The position numbers were made by a program, and so were the translations under genes. Under the pieces are notes generated by a model, which saw only the letters and a program-made list of their open reading frames with translations, was not told where the DNA came from and did not search any database. Positions 8,459-16,872 of a stretch of 64,000 bases of DNA are shown here, in pieces (the first letter of the stretch is position 1; each line of letters opens with the position of its first letter). This DNA is from Geodermatophilus dictyosporus (GTDB lineage: Bacteria > Actinomycetota > Actinomycetes > Mycobacteriales > Geodermatophilaceae). The DNA lies in NCBI RefSeq assembly GCF_900115505.1, contig NZ_FOWQ01000006.1, forward strand, positions 62,001 through 126,000, written 5' to 3'.

Positions 8459-9313
8459 ATGACCACCTCGACCCTGAGCGACACCTTCGCCATCGGCGGC
8501 GACCTGACCGTGCACCGGCTCGGCTACGGCGCCATGCAGCTGCCCGGCCCGGGCGTCTGGGGCGAGCCGGCCGACCGCGACGGCGCCCTGGCCGTGCTGC
8601 GTGCCGCCGTCGAGCAGGGCGTCGACCTCATCGACACCGCCGACTCCTACGGCCCCCTGGTCAGCGAGCAGCTCATCGCCGAGGCGCTGCACCCCTACCC
8701 GGAGGGCCTGGTCATCGCGACCAAGGCCGGCCTCACCCGCCAGGGACCGGGCATCTGGACGCCGGTGGGTCGTCCCGCCTACCTCAAGCAGCAGGTCGAG
8801 CTCTCGCTGCGGCACCTGCGGGTCGAGCGCATCGACCTCATCCAGCTGCACCGCATCGACCCCGACGTGCCGCTGGCCGACCAGCTCGGCGCCTTCCGGG
8901 AGCTGCAGGAGGAGGGCAAGGTGCGCCACATCGGCGTCTCGGAGGTGTCGGTCGCCGAGCTGGAGGCCGCCCGCGGGATCGTCGACGTCGTCAGCGTCCA
9001 GAACCTCTACAACCTGACCAACCGCCAGTCGGAGGACGTGCTCGAGTACGCCACCGAGCACGGCATCGCGTTCATCCCGTGGTTCCCGATCGCCACGGGC
9101 GACCTGGCCGCGCCGGACAGCCCGGTGGCCGACATCGCCCGCGAGCTGGACGCCACCCCGGCGCAGGTGGCGCTGGCCTGGCTGCTGCAGAGGTCTCCGG
9201 TCGTGCTGCCCATCCCGGGCACCAAGTCGGTCGACCACCTGGTCGAGAACACCGCCGCGGCCCGGCTGAGCCTCTCGCCCGAGGACGTCGCCCGGCTGGA
9301 CGCGCTGGCCTGA
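8459..9313 (+). CDS. aldo/keto reductase
   Basis: A 284-residue NADP(H)-dependent oxidoreductase with a TIM-barrel fold. The AKR catalytic tetrad is visible: Asp and Tyr in [10 protein letters not shown] (~57-66), Lys in IATKAG, and His in [13 protein letters not shown]-binding elements near the C-terminus include [14 protein letters not shown]. Members reduce aldehydes and ketones to alcohols, but the substrate cannot be told from sequence. The ATG at 8459 gives the complete N-terminal beta hairpin ([20 protein letters not shown]); upstream in-frame sequence overlaps the divergent phosphatase and is ignored. Confidence 0.92.
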   Translation: MTTSTLSDTFAIGGDLTVHRLGYGAMQLPGPGVWGEPADRDGALAVLRAAVEQGVDLIDTADSYGPLVSEQLIAEALHPYPEGLVIATKAGLTRQGPGIWTPVGRPAYLKQQVELSLRHLRVERIDLIQLHRIDPDVPLADQLGAFRELQEEGKVRHIGVSEVSVAELEAARGIVDVVSVQNLYNLTNRQSEDVLEYATEHGIAFIPWFPIATGDLAAPDSPVADIARELDATPAQVALAWLLQRSPVVLPIPGTKSVDHLVENTAAARLSLSPEDVARLDALA

Positions 9314-9324
9314 GGGCCGACCGC

Positions 9325-9360
9325 GCTGCGGGGTCCCGCTCTCAGCGGGAGCGGCGCAGC
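9325..9360. terminator. probable bidirectional terminator
   Basis: Between the convergent aldo/keto reductase and STAS genes an inner stem TCCCGCT/AGCGGGA (9334-9340 and 9344-9350, 3-nt loop) sits inside an outer stem GCTGCG/CGCAGC (9325-9330 and 9355-9360). It includes the STAS stop codon. There is no T-tract, as is usual in high-GC actinobacteria. Confidence 0.6.
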
Positions 9361-9842
9361 GGGACCGTCGGTCCGCCCACGACGTCTGCGGCGAGACCGG
9401 TGCTCCGGCGGGGGCGGGCCGGCGGACGCGACCGGCGCACCTCCGACGGTGACCCCGGCCAGACCGCGACCACCGGCTGGGTGTCGCTGACCCGGTGCGA
9501 CCGCGGCCGCACCGGGTCCTGGCCGGTCAGGGGCCCGTCGAGCTCGAGGTGCTCGGCGAGGCCGGTCTCGGACACCAGCCGCCGGGTGGCGGCCGGCGCG
9601 CCGACGAGGCGCAGACGGCGGCCGGCGGCGGCCATGGCGTCGCTGAAGCCGGCGAGGGCCTCGAGCGCCGAGCCGTCGCAGAAGCGGGCGCAGGCGACGT
9701 CGACGACGATGCTGGCGGTGCCGTGTCCGGCAGCGGTGGTGAGCGCCGGGACGAGCCGGGGGAGCGTGGGACGGCCGGCGTCACCGGTGAGGCGGACGAC
9801 CACCTGGTCGGGTGCGGGGACGACGGCGACGGAGAGGTGCAC
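9342..9842 (-). CDS. STAS-domain protein (anti-sigma factor antagonist-like)
   Basis: Residues ~1-105 form a STAS domain: an opening strand (LSVAVVPAPDQVVVRLTG), a central CARFCDGSALEALAG, and the closing LVSETGLAEHLEL. In SpoIIAA-type antagonists the phospho-acceptor Ser lies in a DSSG-like loop. Here the loop reads DGSA, and its Ser aligns with that position. The last ~55 residues are basic and Pro/Arg-rich. Such proteins bind anti-sigma kinases when dephosphorylated by a PP2C phosphatase. No anti-sigma factor is adjacent, so its partner is unknown. The start is GTG at 9842. Confidence 0.8.
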   Translation of the reverse strand: MHLSVAVVPAPDQVVVRLTGDAGRPTLPRLVPALTTAAGHGTASIVVDVACARFCDGSALEALAGFSDAMAAAGRRLRLVGAPAATRRLVSETGLAEHLELDGPLTGQDPVRPRSHRVSDTQPVVAVWPGSPSEVRRSRPPARPRRSTGLAADVVGGPTVPLRRSR

Positions 9843-10010
9843 AGGGCCTCCGGAGGAGGGGCGGCGTCGCGGGTTCGGGCGCCACCCACGACGCTAACCC
9901 TCAAGTCGCCTGCTCACAACGGGGCGTGGTCGACCGGTCGCTTTACGCTCCGGTCTCCGGCCGCGGGACCCGACCGCCCCGGGCGGTGCGACAGGCGTCA
10001 CCATGGGCGT

Positions 10011-11165
10011 GTGGACGCCGAGGACTTCACGCAGATCCGGGACGCCGTTCGCCGGCTCGTGCGGGAGGTGGTCGTCCCGCGCGAGGAGGAGATCGACCTC
10101 CACGACCGCATCCCCGAGGAGCTGCGCGGCGCGGCCGCCGACATGGGGCTGTTCGGCTACGCACTGCCGGAGGAGTACGGCGGCCTGGGCGTGGACATGC
10201 GCGAGGACGTCGAGCTGGCCTTCGAGTTCGGCTACACGACGCCGGCGTTCCGGTCGTTGTTCGGCACCAACAACGGCATCGCCGGGCAGGTGATCGCCCG
10301 CTTCGGCAGCGAGGAGCAGCGGAAGACCTACCTGCCGCGGCTGGCCGCGGGGGAGCTGATCGGCTCCTTCGCCCTCACCGAGGCCGAGGCCGGCTCGGAC
10401 CCGGCGGGGCTGCGCACCAGCGCCCGCCGCGACGGTGACGGGTGGGTGCTCAACGGCGCCAAGCGCTACATCACCAACGCGCCGCTGGCCGACCTGTTCG
10501 TCGTCTTCGCCCGCACCGACCCGGCCCAGGAGGGCGGGCGGGGCATCTCCAGCTTCGTCGTCGACGCCACGGCGCCCGGTGTCTCGCTGGGGGCGAAGGA
10601 CGTGAAGATGGGCCAGTCGGGGGCCTGGACGTCGGAGGTGTTCTTCGACGACGTGCGCGTGCCGGCCGACGCGCTGGTCGGCGAGGAGGGCAGGGGCTAC
10701 GCGAAGGCACTGACCGTGCTCTCCCGCGGCCGGCTGCACATCGCGGGGCTGTGCGTGGGGATGGCGCAGCGGGTGCTCGACGAGTCGGTGGCCTACGCCG
10801 CCACCGCCAAGCAGGGCGGCGCCCCCATCGGGCGGTTCCAGCTGGTGCAGGCGCTCATCGCCGACATGCACGCCGAGCTCCTCGCCGGGCGGGCCATGGT
10901 GCGCGAGGTGGCGGCCCGCTACGACTCCGGCGAGGACACCTCGATCGGCCCGTCGTCGGCCAAGCTGTGGTGCAGCGAGATGGTGGGGCGGGCCACCGAC
11001 CGGGCGGTGCAGGTGCACGGCGGGCTGGGCTACCTGCGCACCACGCCGGTCGAGCGCTTCTACCGCGACGCGCGCCTGTACCGGCTCTACGAGGGCACCA
11101 GCGAGGTGCAGCGGGTGATCGTCGGCGGCGGGCTGCTGCGCGCGGCCGGCATGCCCCGTGCGTGA
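10011..11165 (+). CDS. acyl-CoA dehydrogenase
   Basis: This 384-residue flavoenzyme oxidises acyl-CoA to the 2,3-enoyl-CoA and passes electrons to ETF. It has the three standard parts: an N-terminal helical domain (DFTQIRDAVRRLV to ARFGSEEQRKTYLP), the middle beta domain with the FAD and substrate loop (GSFALTEAEAGSDPAGLRT) and a KRYITNA segment, and the C-terminal helical domain. The catalytic base is the Glu of LYEGTSEVQR. GTG 10011 is the first start in frame giving MDAEDFTQIRD. The stop overlaps the next gene's start by 8 bp, so the two are translationally coupled. Confidence 0.93.
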   Translation: MDAEDFTQIRDAVRRLVREVVVPREEEIDLHDRIPEELRGAAADMGLFGYALPEEYGGLGVDMREDVELAFEFGYTTPAFRSLFGTNNGIAGQVIARFGSEEQRKTYLPRLAAGELIGSFALTEAEAGSDPAGLRTSARRDGDGWVLNGAKRYITNAPLADLFVVFARTDPAQEGGRGISSFVVDATAPGVSLGAKDVKMGQSGAWTSEVFFDDVRVPADALVGEEGRGYAKALTVLSRGRLHIAGLCVGMAQRVLDESVAYAATAKQGGAPIGRFQLVQALIADMHAELLAGRAMVREVAARYDSGEDTSIGPSSAKLWCSEMVGRATDRAVQVHGGLGYLRTTPVERFYRDARLYRLYEGTSEVQRVIVGGGLLRAAGMPRA

Positions 11166-11841
11166 GTCCCTCAGCCCCGAGGAGCGGGCGGCCCGCCGGG
11201 TCCCGGTGGGGGAGCTGGGGGAGGCGCTGCGCGAGCTGGTCGACGCCGCCGTCCGCACGGAGGTGGATGCCGACGAGCTGCGTACGGTCGCCGCTGCCGC
11301 GCGCGAGCTGACCGCCCGGCTGCGCGCGCACGCGCGGGAGCTGACCGAGGTCGCCCGCGTGGACGACCCGGAGACCGGCGAGCGCTGGTACAGCCCGGTC
11401 TACGGACCCGGCAGCCCGGTGGCGCCGCCGCTGGTCGCCTCCGACTCCGCCGACGGCCGGGCCGCCGGGCGGGTCACGGTCGGCAAGCCGCACGAGGGCC
11501 CACCCGGCCTGGTGCACGGCGGCGTGGTGGCCGCGCTGCTCGACCACGTGCTCGCCCGCGCCGTCCGCGCCGCCGGCCGTGGTGGGCTGACCGCCACGTT
11601 GACCGTCCGCTACCGCCGCCCCGTGCCGCTCGGCGTGCCGCTGGCGCTGTCGGCCGAGGTGGGCGAGTCCTCCGGCCGCCGCACCACGGCCACCGCGAGG
11701 CTCGTCGCCGAGGACGACCCGGACACCGTGCTGGCCGAGGCGGAGGGCCTGTTCGTGTCGCTGCGCCCGGAGCGGGCGGCCAGCGTCTTCGCGCACATGG
11801 ACCGGCCGGCCGGTGCCTGGACGGCGTCCTCGGACGCCTGA
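11158..11841 (+). CDS. PaaI-type hotdog-fold thioesterase
   Basis: A 227-residue protein with a helical N-terminal extension (~1-70) and a hotdog thioesterase domain (~90-205). The signature is GPPGLVHGGVVAALLDHVL, equivalent to the HGG(V/I) motif of PaaI-like acyl-CoA thioesterases. A core strand follows (LTATLTVRYRRPVPLGVPL). It hydrolyses acyl-CoA to the free acid and CoA. Its 8-bp overlap with the acyl-CoA dehydrogenase gene implies that the two act on related acyl-CoA metabolites. The N-terminal extension is longer than in minimal PaaI proteins and resembles other actinobacterial homologues. Confidence 0.88.
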   Translation: MRESLSPEERAARRVPVGELGEALRELVDAAVRTEVDADELRTVAAAARELTARLRAHARELTEVARVDDPETGERWYSPVYGPGSPVAPPLVASDSADGRAAGRVTVGKPHEGPPGLVHGGVVAALLDHVLARAVRAAGRGGLTATLTVRYRRPVPLGVPLALSAEVGESSGRRTTATARLVAEDDPDTVLAEAEGLFVSLRPERAASVFAHMDRPAGAWTASSDA

Positions 11842-11862
11842 CCGGCGCGCGTGCCCCCTCGG

Positions 11863-13023
11863 TCAGGCGGCGGGTTGCAGGAGTGGTGGTCCGGTGCGGA
11901 TCTCGGTGCCGTCGGGGCGCCAGGTGCGCCACCGACCGTCCGGTTGTCGTTCGACGCGGAAGCCGTGGTGGACCTTGGTGTGGTGCCGTTCGCACAGCAG
12001 CGCGGAGTTCGCCAGGTTGGTCTTGCCGCCGTCGAGCCAGTGCACCAGGTGGTGGACCTCCGCCCACCAGGTGGGGGCGTCGCAGCCGGTGAACACGCAG
12101 CCGCCGTCGCGCAGCTCCACGGCCCGGCGCAGGTGGCGGTCGGCCAGCCGCTGCTCGCGCCCGAGGTCCAGCGGTGCCCCGTCGGGGCCGAACACGACCC
12201 GGGAGACGGTGCCGTCGCAGGCGAGCCAGCGGGCGCGGGCGGCGGAGATGACCGCGCCGAAGCCCATCCGCCCGGCCTCGCGGCCGGTGGCGGGGTCGGC
12301 CAGGTCCTCGAGGTCGATCACCACCGCGACGTGCGGCTTGACCGTGCGCAGCACCGGCAGCGACCCGGCGGCCAGCGCGGTGTCGCACAGCTGCACCAGC
12401 GCGTCGCCGAGGCGCTGGGCGCGGGTGCGCTCGTCCCCGGCGGGCCGGTCGGCCTGCACGAAGGACTCCAGGGCCGCCTGCAGCTTCTCCCCACCGACGG
12501 CGTCGAGCTCCCCGCGCAGCGACAGCGTCCCGTCGGCGTGCCGGGCCAGCATCAGCCGGCGGCCCTCGGTGGGGTCGGGTTCGGGACCGTCGGGGTCGAG
12601 CCGGGTGAGGTGGTGCCGCACCGCGGCGACGAAGTCGGCATGCGGGTGGTCGATCGCCACCTGGGTGAGCACGGCATCGACCTCGGCCAGGTCCACACCG
12701 TGCTCGGCCGCGGCCGCCAGGCGTTCCGGCGTCAGCGCGACAGCGGCGACGGCGACCTGCTCGGCCGAGACCAGCCCCGCGTCGTGCGCCTCGGCCAGTG
12801 CCGGCAGGTGGTCGAGCACCTGCCCGTTGCCCACCAGCCGCGCGGCCGCGGCGGCGGAGAGCCGGCAGTGCCCGCGCAGCCAGGGGCGCATCGACTTCTG
12901 CCCGTCGCGCTCCGGCGCCTGGGACAGCTCCGCCGCGCGCACCCGGCGGGTGAGCAGGGCGTCGATCCGGTTGCGCTCGGCGACCAGCGCGGCGACGTCG
13001 TCGAGGACGTCACCGCTACTCAA
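11863..13023 (-). CDS. DUF222/HNH endonuclease (13E12-like family)
   Basis: This 386-residue protein has an N-terminal helical DUF222 domain (~5-290, with GHCRLSAAAAARLVGNG and SFVQADRPAGDERTRAQR) and a C-terminal HNH nuclease domain. The nuclease part contains CVFTGCDAP, WWAEVHHLVHWLDGG, KTNLANSALLCERHH and VHHGF, that is, the zinc-binding Cys residues and the HH...N...H catalytic set. Such genes are multi-copy in mycobacteria and relatives, and some are damage-induced. The start appears to be TTG at 13023, the only start preceding SSGDVLDDVAALVAERNR. An SOS-like box lies immediately upstream. Whether it is a domesticated mobile element or a cellular nuclease is unknown. Confidence 0.88.
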   Translation of the reverse strand: MSSGDVLDDVAALVAERNRIDALLTRRVRAAELSQAPERDGQKSMRPWLRGHCRLSAAAAARLVGNGQVLDHLPALAEAHDAGLVSAEQVAVAAVALTPERLAAAAEHGVDLAEVDAVLTQVAIDHPHADFVAAVRHHLTRLDPDGPEPDPTEGRRLMLARHADGTLSLRGELDAVGGEKLQAALESFVQADRPAGDERTRAQRLGDALVQLCDTALAAGSLPVLRTVKPHVAVVIDLEDLADPATGREAGRMGFGAVISAARARWLACDGTVSRVVFGPDGAPLDLGREQRLADRHLRRAVELRDGGCVFTGCDAPTWWAEVHHLVHWLDGGKTNLANSALLCERHHTKVHHGFRVERQPDGRWRTWRPDGTEIRTGPPLLQPAA

Positions 13024-13028
13024 GCTGG

Positions 13029-13044
13029 TCGAACACGTGTACGG
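13029..13044. promoter_or_regulatory. SOS (LexA) box-like element
   Basis: TCGAACACGTGTACGG lies 5 bp upstream of the HNH gene start. The mycobacterial/actinobacterial LexA box is TCGAAC-N4-GTTCGA. Here one half (TCGAAC) is perfect, the 4-bp spacer is ACGT, and the other half is GTACGG with 4 of 6 matches. 13E12-type genes in mycobacteria are known LexA targets, so the position supports damage control of this gene. The site assignment is inference. Confidence 0.5.
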
Positions 13045-13109
13045 ATACTACCGCCAGGGGAGCCCTGCCGCGACCCGTATCCGCAGGTCAGAGCGGGTAT
13101 CCGCAGATC
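13042..13109. repeat. nested inverted repeat and GTATCCGCAG direct repeat
   Basis: CGGATAC (13042-13048) pairs with GTATCCG (13077-13083) and encloses a second stem, CAGGG-GAG-CCCTG (13055-13067). GTATCCGCAGRTC occurs twice, at 13077-13089 and 13097-13109, 20 bp apart. The region separates the GNAT gene stop from the HNH gene start and could serve as terminator and promoter spacer. Confidence 0.5.
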
Positions 13110-13134
13110 CGGCCCGTGTCTTGACGACACCTCG

Positions 13135-13785
13135 TCAGCGCGAGCGGCGGAAGAGCTGGACCGAGCCCACCGGGACCCCGCCGGCGCGGAGCAGCGCCCG
13201 CAGGCTCGCCGCGTTGCCCGGCGCCACGGCCGAGAGCACCGGCTCGCCCGCCGGGACGGCGTCCAGCGCGGCCGCCACCAGCGCCGCGCCGGCACCGCGA
13301 CCCCGGTGGCTCGGCTCGAGCTCGAAGCTGAGCTCCGTCAGCCCCGCGATGCCCGCGCCGAGCACCGCGACGGCCGACCGCCCGCCGTCCGGAGGACCCA
13401 GCACCCGGACGTCGTCGCGCAGGGCGGTCGCGAAGGTCACCCGCGGGTGGTCCTGGAGATCGGCGCGCTCGACCAGCGGGCCGCCGCGGCCGGTGCCGCG
13501 GGCCACCAGCACGGCGTCCAGGCTGTCGATCCACCCGCCGGCGCCCGCCAGCGCGCTGACGACGCGCGGGTGGTGCGCGCCGCCGGTCCCGTCGACGCCG
13601 AGCGCGCGCAGCCGCTCGTCGTCGCGGTCGTCGTCGACCGCGAGCACGGCGTGGCCGGTGAACGCCACGACCGCCTCCAGGCCGGCCCGCCACGGCGGCA
13701 CGCGCCGCCACCCGCCGTCGGCGGGCGGGAACCGGCCGCCGGCCGCGCCGACCAGCAGCGCGGCCAGCGGGTGTGGCGCCGGCAC
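13135..13785 (-). CDS. GNAT-like N-acetyltransferase
   Basis: A 216-residue protein whose C-terminal half carries the acetyl-CoA-binding core of the GNAT fold: LSFELEPSHRGRGAGAALVA (Q/RxxGxG/A pyrophosphate loop) followed by PVLSAVAPGNAASLRALLRAG, the usual late-strand NxxS(x)RxxxxxG element. The N-terminal half is divergent (GGRFPPADGGWRRVPPWRAG) and may define substrate specificity. The substrate is unknown. The start is a GTG 13 bp downstream of an SDR gene on the same strand, so it probably belongs to that transcript. Confidence 0.75.
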   Translation of the reverse strand: MPAPHPLAALLVGAAGGRFPPADGGWRRVPPWRAGLEAVVAFTGHAVLAVDDDRDDERLRALGVDGTGGAHHPRVVSALAGAGGWIDSLDAVLVARGTGRGGPLVERADLQDHPRVTFATALRDDVRVLGPPDGGRSAVAVLGAGIAGLTELSFELEPSHRGRGAGAALVAAALDAVPAGEPVLSAVAPGNAASLRALLRAGGVPVGSVQLFRRSR

Positions 13786-13797
13786 GCTGTCGTCGGG

Positions 13798-14916
13798 CTA
13801 CTCGGGGCGGGGGTTCGGCACGTTGGCCGGGTCGCCGCCGGGGTCGTGCTCCCGGCCGCCCGTGGCCGACAGCAGCGGCCCGGGACCGCCGTCACCCCGG
13901 CCCAGCGCCTCGACGAACTGGCGCAGCACGTCGTCGCCGCGGTGTGCCGGCCGCCAGTCGAGCTGGGTGCGGGCGCGGGTGGTGTCGAGCACCGGCGACC
14001 GCAGGCCGAGGTCGAGCCAGCCGGGTTCGGTGGGGACCACGTGGGCGTGGAACGCCGCCGACAGCCCCGTGCGCAGCGCCACCGCGGGCACCGGGACCCG
14101 GCGGGTGCCCAGGGCCCGGGCGATGCCGTCGGCGTCGAGCGCGGGGTCGGCGGAGAGGTTGAACGGGCCGGGGGCGCGGCGGTCGAGCATGCGGGTGATG
14201 GCGTCGGCGACGTCGTCGGCGTGCACGAAGCCCACGTGCAGCGAGGGCAGCGGCAGGGGCAGCAGCGAGGCCACCTGGCCGGGCACCAGCCGGGCGGCGC
14301 CGAAGAGCAGCGGGCCCAGGAAGTAGCGGCCGATCTCGCTGGCCGCCTCGGGCTGCAGCACCAGGGTCGGCCGGACGACGGTCAGCGTCACGTCCTGCCT
14401 GCGGCCCACGACCTCGCGCACCACGCGCTCGGCCTCGGACTTCTGCCGGCTGTACTGCGACGACGGGATGCCGGTCGTCGGCCAGTCCTCCGTCACCGGC
14501 CGGCTCCCGCCACCGGCGGCGTAGGCCCCCAGCGAGGACATGTGCACGACGTGCTCCACGCCTGCCGCGACCGCCGCCCGCACCACCCGGCGGGTGCCGT
14601 CGACGTTCGCCTTGCGCAGCTCGTCGGGCCTGCGCCCCGGCTGCAGCGCCCAGGCCAGGTGGACGACGGCGTCGACGTCCTCGAGCAGGTTGGTCAGCGC
14701 CTGCTCGCTGGCGGTCTCCCCGAGGTCGGCGTGGTACCAGGTCACCCCGTCGTAGGGGGCGGTGTCCGGCGGCTGCCGGCGGGCCAGCCCGCGGACCTCG
14801 GCGACACCGCTGCCAGGCGCGGTCAGCCGTCGCAGCAGCGCGGTCCCGACGTTGCCGCTGGCGCCGGTGACGGCGACCGTGAGGCCCTTCAGGTGGTCGC
14901 GCGGGAGATCAGCCAT
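13798..14916 (-). CDS. NAD(P)-dependent SDR / sugar-epimerase-like protein
   Basis: This 372-residue extended short-chain dehydrogenase has a Rossmann N-terminus (LTVAVTGASGNVGTALLRRL, TGxxGxxG motif). The central VVHMSSLGAYAAG supplies the Ser region and SSQYSRQKSEAERV supplies the YxxxK pair. The C-terminal part (~230-340) is the variable substrate lobe. It looks like an atypical epimerase-family protein similar to NAD-dependent epimerase/dehydratase proteins acting on sugar nucleotides or lipids. The substrate cannot be assigned. It is upstream of and co-directional with the GNAT gene. Confidence 0.87.
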   Translation of the reverse strand: MADLPRDHLKGLTVAVTGASGNVGTALLRRLTAPGSGVAEVRGLARRQPPDTAPYDGVTWYHADLGETASEQALTNLLEDVDAVVHLAWALQPGRRPDELRKANVDGTRRVVRAAVAAGVEHVVHMSSLGAYAAGGGSRPVTEDWPTTGIPSSQYSRQKSEAERVVREVVGRRQDVTLTVVRPTLVLQPEAASEIGRYFLGPLLFGAARLVPGQVASLLPLPLPSLHVGFVHADDVADAITRMLDRRAPGPFNLSADPALDADGIARALGTRRVPVPAVALRTGLSAAFHAHVVPTEPGWLDLGLRSPVLDTTRARTQLDWRPAHRGDDVLRQFVEALGRGDGGPGPLLSATGGREHDPGGDPANVPNPRPE

Positions 14917-14961
14917 GGCAGGCGGCTACCCGCAGCGTCGGGCGGCAACCGGCGAGCCCGG

Positions 14962-16242
14962 TCACGGGGCCGGGACGACGCCGGGCGCCGGGTCGGCGGG
15001 TGCGGCCGACCGGTCGCCGGCGCGCAGGCCGAGCGACACCACCGCCACCAGCAGGAGCGCGCCGGCCACGGCGAGGAAGCCCGCGCCGGTGCCCGCCGCC
15101 TCGGCCAGCCGGGCCAGGCCGAGGGTCCCGCCGAGCGCGCCGACCTGCAGCGCCAGCGAGGACGCCGACAGCGCCGTGGCCCGCTGCCCGGCGCCCACCC
15201 GCCCGTGCAGCACCGCCTTCCACAGCGGCCAGGAGGCGGCGTTGGCCGTGTAGAAGACGGCGAACAGGCAGCCCAGCACCAGCGGCCCGCCCAGCGGGAC
15301 GGCGGCGACGGCCAGCGCGCCGAGCACCGCGAGCACCGCGCCCCCCGCCGCTGCCGAGCCGCGGGCCGCCCGGCGCGCGGCCGGCGCCAGCAGGGCGCCG
15401 ACCCCCGCCGCGGCGAACGACACCGCCATCACCACCCCGAAGACGGCCGAGCCCTCCGTGAGGCTGCCGGTCAGCTCGGCGGCGCGCAGCGGGCCGAGCA
15501 GCTCGAGCGTGCTCAGCACCGTCCCGACCAGGGCGGAGACGGCCAGCAGGCGCCGCAGCAGGCGGTCGCGGGTCACCAGCCGGGCCGTGTCGCGGACGAC
15601 GGCCGGCGCCGTGCGCAGGCCGTCGCGCAGCGCGGCGGTCCCCGACCCCTGCCGCGAGCGGAGCGGGACGACGAGCAGCGCCACCGCGACGACCGACACC
15701 ACCGACAGCGCCGCGGCCAGCAGGATCGGCAGCACGAGGACCGCGTCGCCGGAGCCGTCGGCCAGCAGCGGCAGCAGGCCGCCGAGCACCGCGCCCAGGC
15801 ACAGCCCCGCGCCGTCGGCCGCGCCGGCCCGGGACAGCCCGGGGGCCACGTCGGCGTCCGGGTCGGCGGCGCGGACGGCGTCGACGTACCAGGCCTCCAG
15901 CGGCCCCGAGCTCAGCGCCCGGCCGACGGCCCGCAGCGCCTCGGCGAGCGCGAAGGCGGCCACGTCGTCGGCGACGGTGACCGCCAGCAGCCCGGCCGTG
16001 GACAGCAGCCCGGACGCGACCAGGACCGGCCGGGTGCCCAGCGCGTCGGCCAGCCCGCCGGTGGGCAGTTCGAGCACCAGGACCACCGTCGAGTACACGG
16101 CGAAGACGACGCCGATGTCGGCCGGTGACAGGCCACGCGAGGTGGCCAGCAGGACCGTGACCGGTGCGCTCAGGCCCACCGGCAGCCAGTGCAGCGCGGT
16201 CAGCCCGACGAACCGGCGGGTCACGGAGCGGACGCCGGTCAC
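14962..16242 (-). CDS. MFS transporter
   Basis: This 426-residue integral membrane protein has about 12 hydrophobic segments. The first loop reads ELPTGGLADALGTRPV, matching the GxxxDxxGxR/K signature of the major facilitator superfamily. GTG 16242 overlaps the ArsR gene stop in a GTGA junction, so transporter and regulator are translationally coupled. The arrangement (regulator first, efflux-type MFS second) suggests export of a compound sensed by, or under the control of, the regulator. The substrate is unknown. The next gene downstream is the SDR at 13798-14916, 45 bp away. Confidence 0.88.
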   Translation of the reverse strand: MTGVRSVTRRFVGLTALHWLPVGLSAPVTVLLATSRGLSPADIGVVFAVYSTVVLVLELPTGGLADALGTRPVLVASGLLSTAGLLAVTVADDVAAFALAEALRAVGRALSSGPLEAWYVDAVRAADPDADVAPGLSRAGAADGAGLCLGAVLGGLLPLLADGSGDAVLVLPILLAAALSVVSVVAVALLVVPLRSRQGSGTAALRDGLRTAPAVVRDTARLVTRDRLLRRLLAVSALVGTVLSTLELLGPLRAAELTGSLTEGSAVFGVVMAVSFAAAGVGALLAPAARRAARGSAAAGGAVLAVLGALAVAAVPLGGPLVLGCLFAVFYTANAASWPLWKAVLHGRVGAGQRATALSASSLALQVGALGGTLGLARLAEAAGTGAGFLAVAGALLLVAVVSLGLRAGDRSAAPADPAPGVVPAP

Positions 16243-16823
16243 GAGGCGGACCCCGGCAGCCGGAACACGTCGACCAGCACCTGCACCAGCGGCTGACCGG
16301 GCTCCTCGCGCTCGCTCCGCCACCGCGCCACCACGGCGTTGAGCTCGTCGACCAGCTCGCCGGCGGCGGCGGGAGAGAGGTGCAGCGCCCAGTCGTTGAG
16401 CGAGGTCGCGTCCCGCCAGGCCTCGTCCAGCTGCTCCCGCTGCTCCGCGTGCGCCGCCAGCACCCGCCGCTGGGTGGCCAGGACCTGGGAGGTCATCTCC
16501 TCGACGACCTCGCGCCCCCCGGGCCGGGCCACCACCTCCTCGGTGGACCAGCGGGTGCTGCGGTGCCGTGCCCGCCACCACCGCTCCCGCCCGGTGCCCT
16601 CGCCGGGGACCTCCTCGACCAGGCCGAAGCCGGCCAGCTGGCGCAGGTGGTAGCTGGTGCTGCCGCTGCTCTCGCCCGTCCGCTGCCCGAGCCGGGAGGC
16701 GGTCGAGGGCCCCTCGGCGCGCAGCAGGCCGAGCAGGGCGGCGCGCAGGGGGTGGGCGACCGCGCGCAGCACCCGCGGGTCGCTGACGTCGACCGCCTCG
16801 ACGGGTGGGATCTCCTCGGGCAC
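16239..16823 (-). CDS. ArsR-type winged-helix regulator
   Basis: A 194-residue protein starting at GTG 16823. Residues ~10-80 form an ArsR-like winged helix: SDPRVLRAVAHPLRAALLGL, SRLGQRTGESSGSTSYHLRQ, then a wing with GEGTGRERWWRARHRST. The C-terminal ~100 residues are helical (LATQRRVLAAHAEQREQLDE) and probably mediate dimerisation or sensing. There are no obvious metal-binding Cys pairs, so it is more likely a small-molecule-sensing member than a classical metal sensor. It is coupled to the MFS transporter, and a 14-bp palindrome lies just upstream of its start. Confidence 0.85.
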   Translation of the reverse strand: MPEEIPPVEAVDVSDPRVLRAVAHPLRAALLGLLRAEGPSTASRLGQRTGESSGSTSYHLRQLAGFGLVEEVPGEGTGRERWWRARHRSTRWSTEEVVARPGGREVVEEMTSQVLATQRRVLAAHAEQREQLDEAWRDATSLNDWALHLSPAAAGELVDELNAVVARWRSEREEPGQPLVQVLVDVFRLPGSAS

Positions 16824-16849
16824 GACCCCGACCCTAGGCGTGCAGAGGT

Positions 16850-16863
16850 CTCTTTGCAAAGAG
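16850..16863. promoter_or_regulatory. 14-bp perfect palindrome, probable ArsR operator
   Basis: CTCTTTGCAAAGAG lies 26 bp upstream of the ArsR-type gene start in an unusually AT-rich spacer. A related TCTTTGCA half is repeated at 16865-16872. Its position between the upstream MFS stop (16873) and the regulator start fits an autoregulatory operator. Binding by this protein is inference. Confidence 0.55.
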
Positions 16864-16872
16864 GTCTTTGCA

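Noticed and set aside
11863-13023. HNH gene as part of a mobile intron or restriction system
   Set aside because: No intron boundaries, methylase or transposase are nearby; the DUF222-HNH family is a chromosomal multi-copy family.
11851-16128. A 1425-codon plus-strand open frame
   Set aside because: It runs antisense to five well-supported genes (HNH, GNAT, SDR, MFS). It is an artefact of high third-position GC and has Gln/Arg/Gly-rich composition with no domain.
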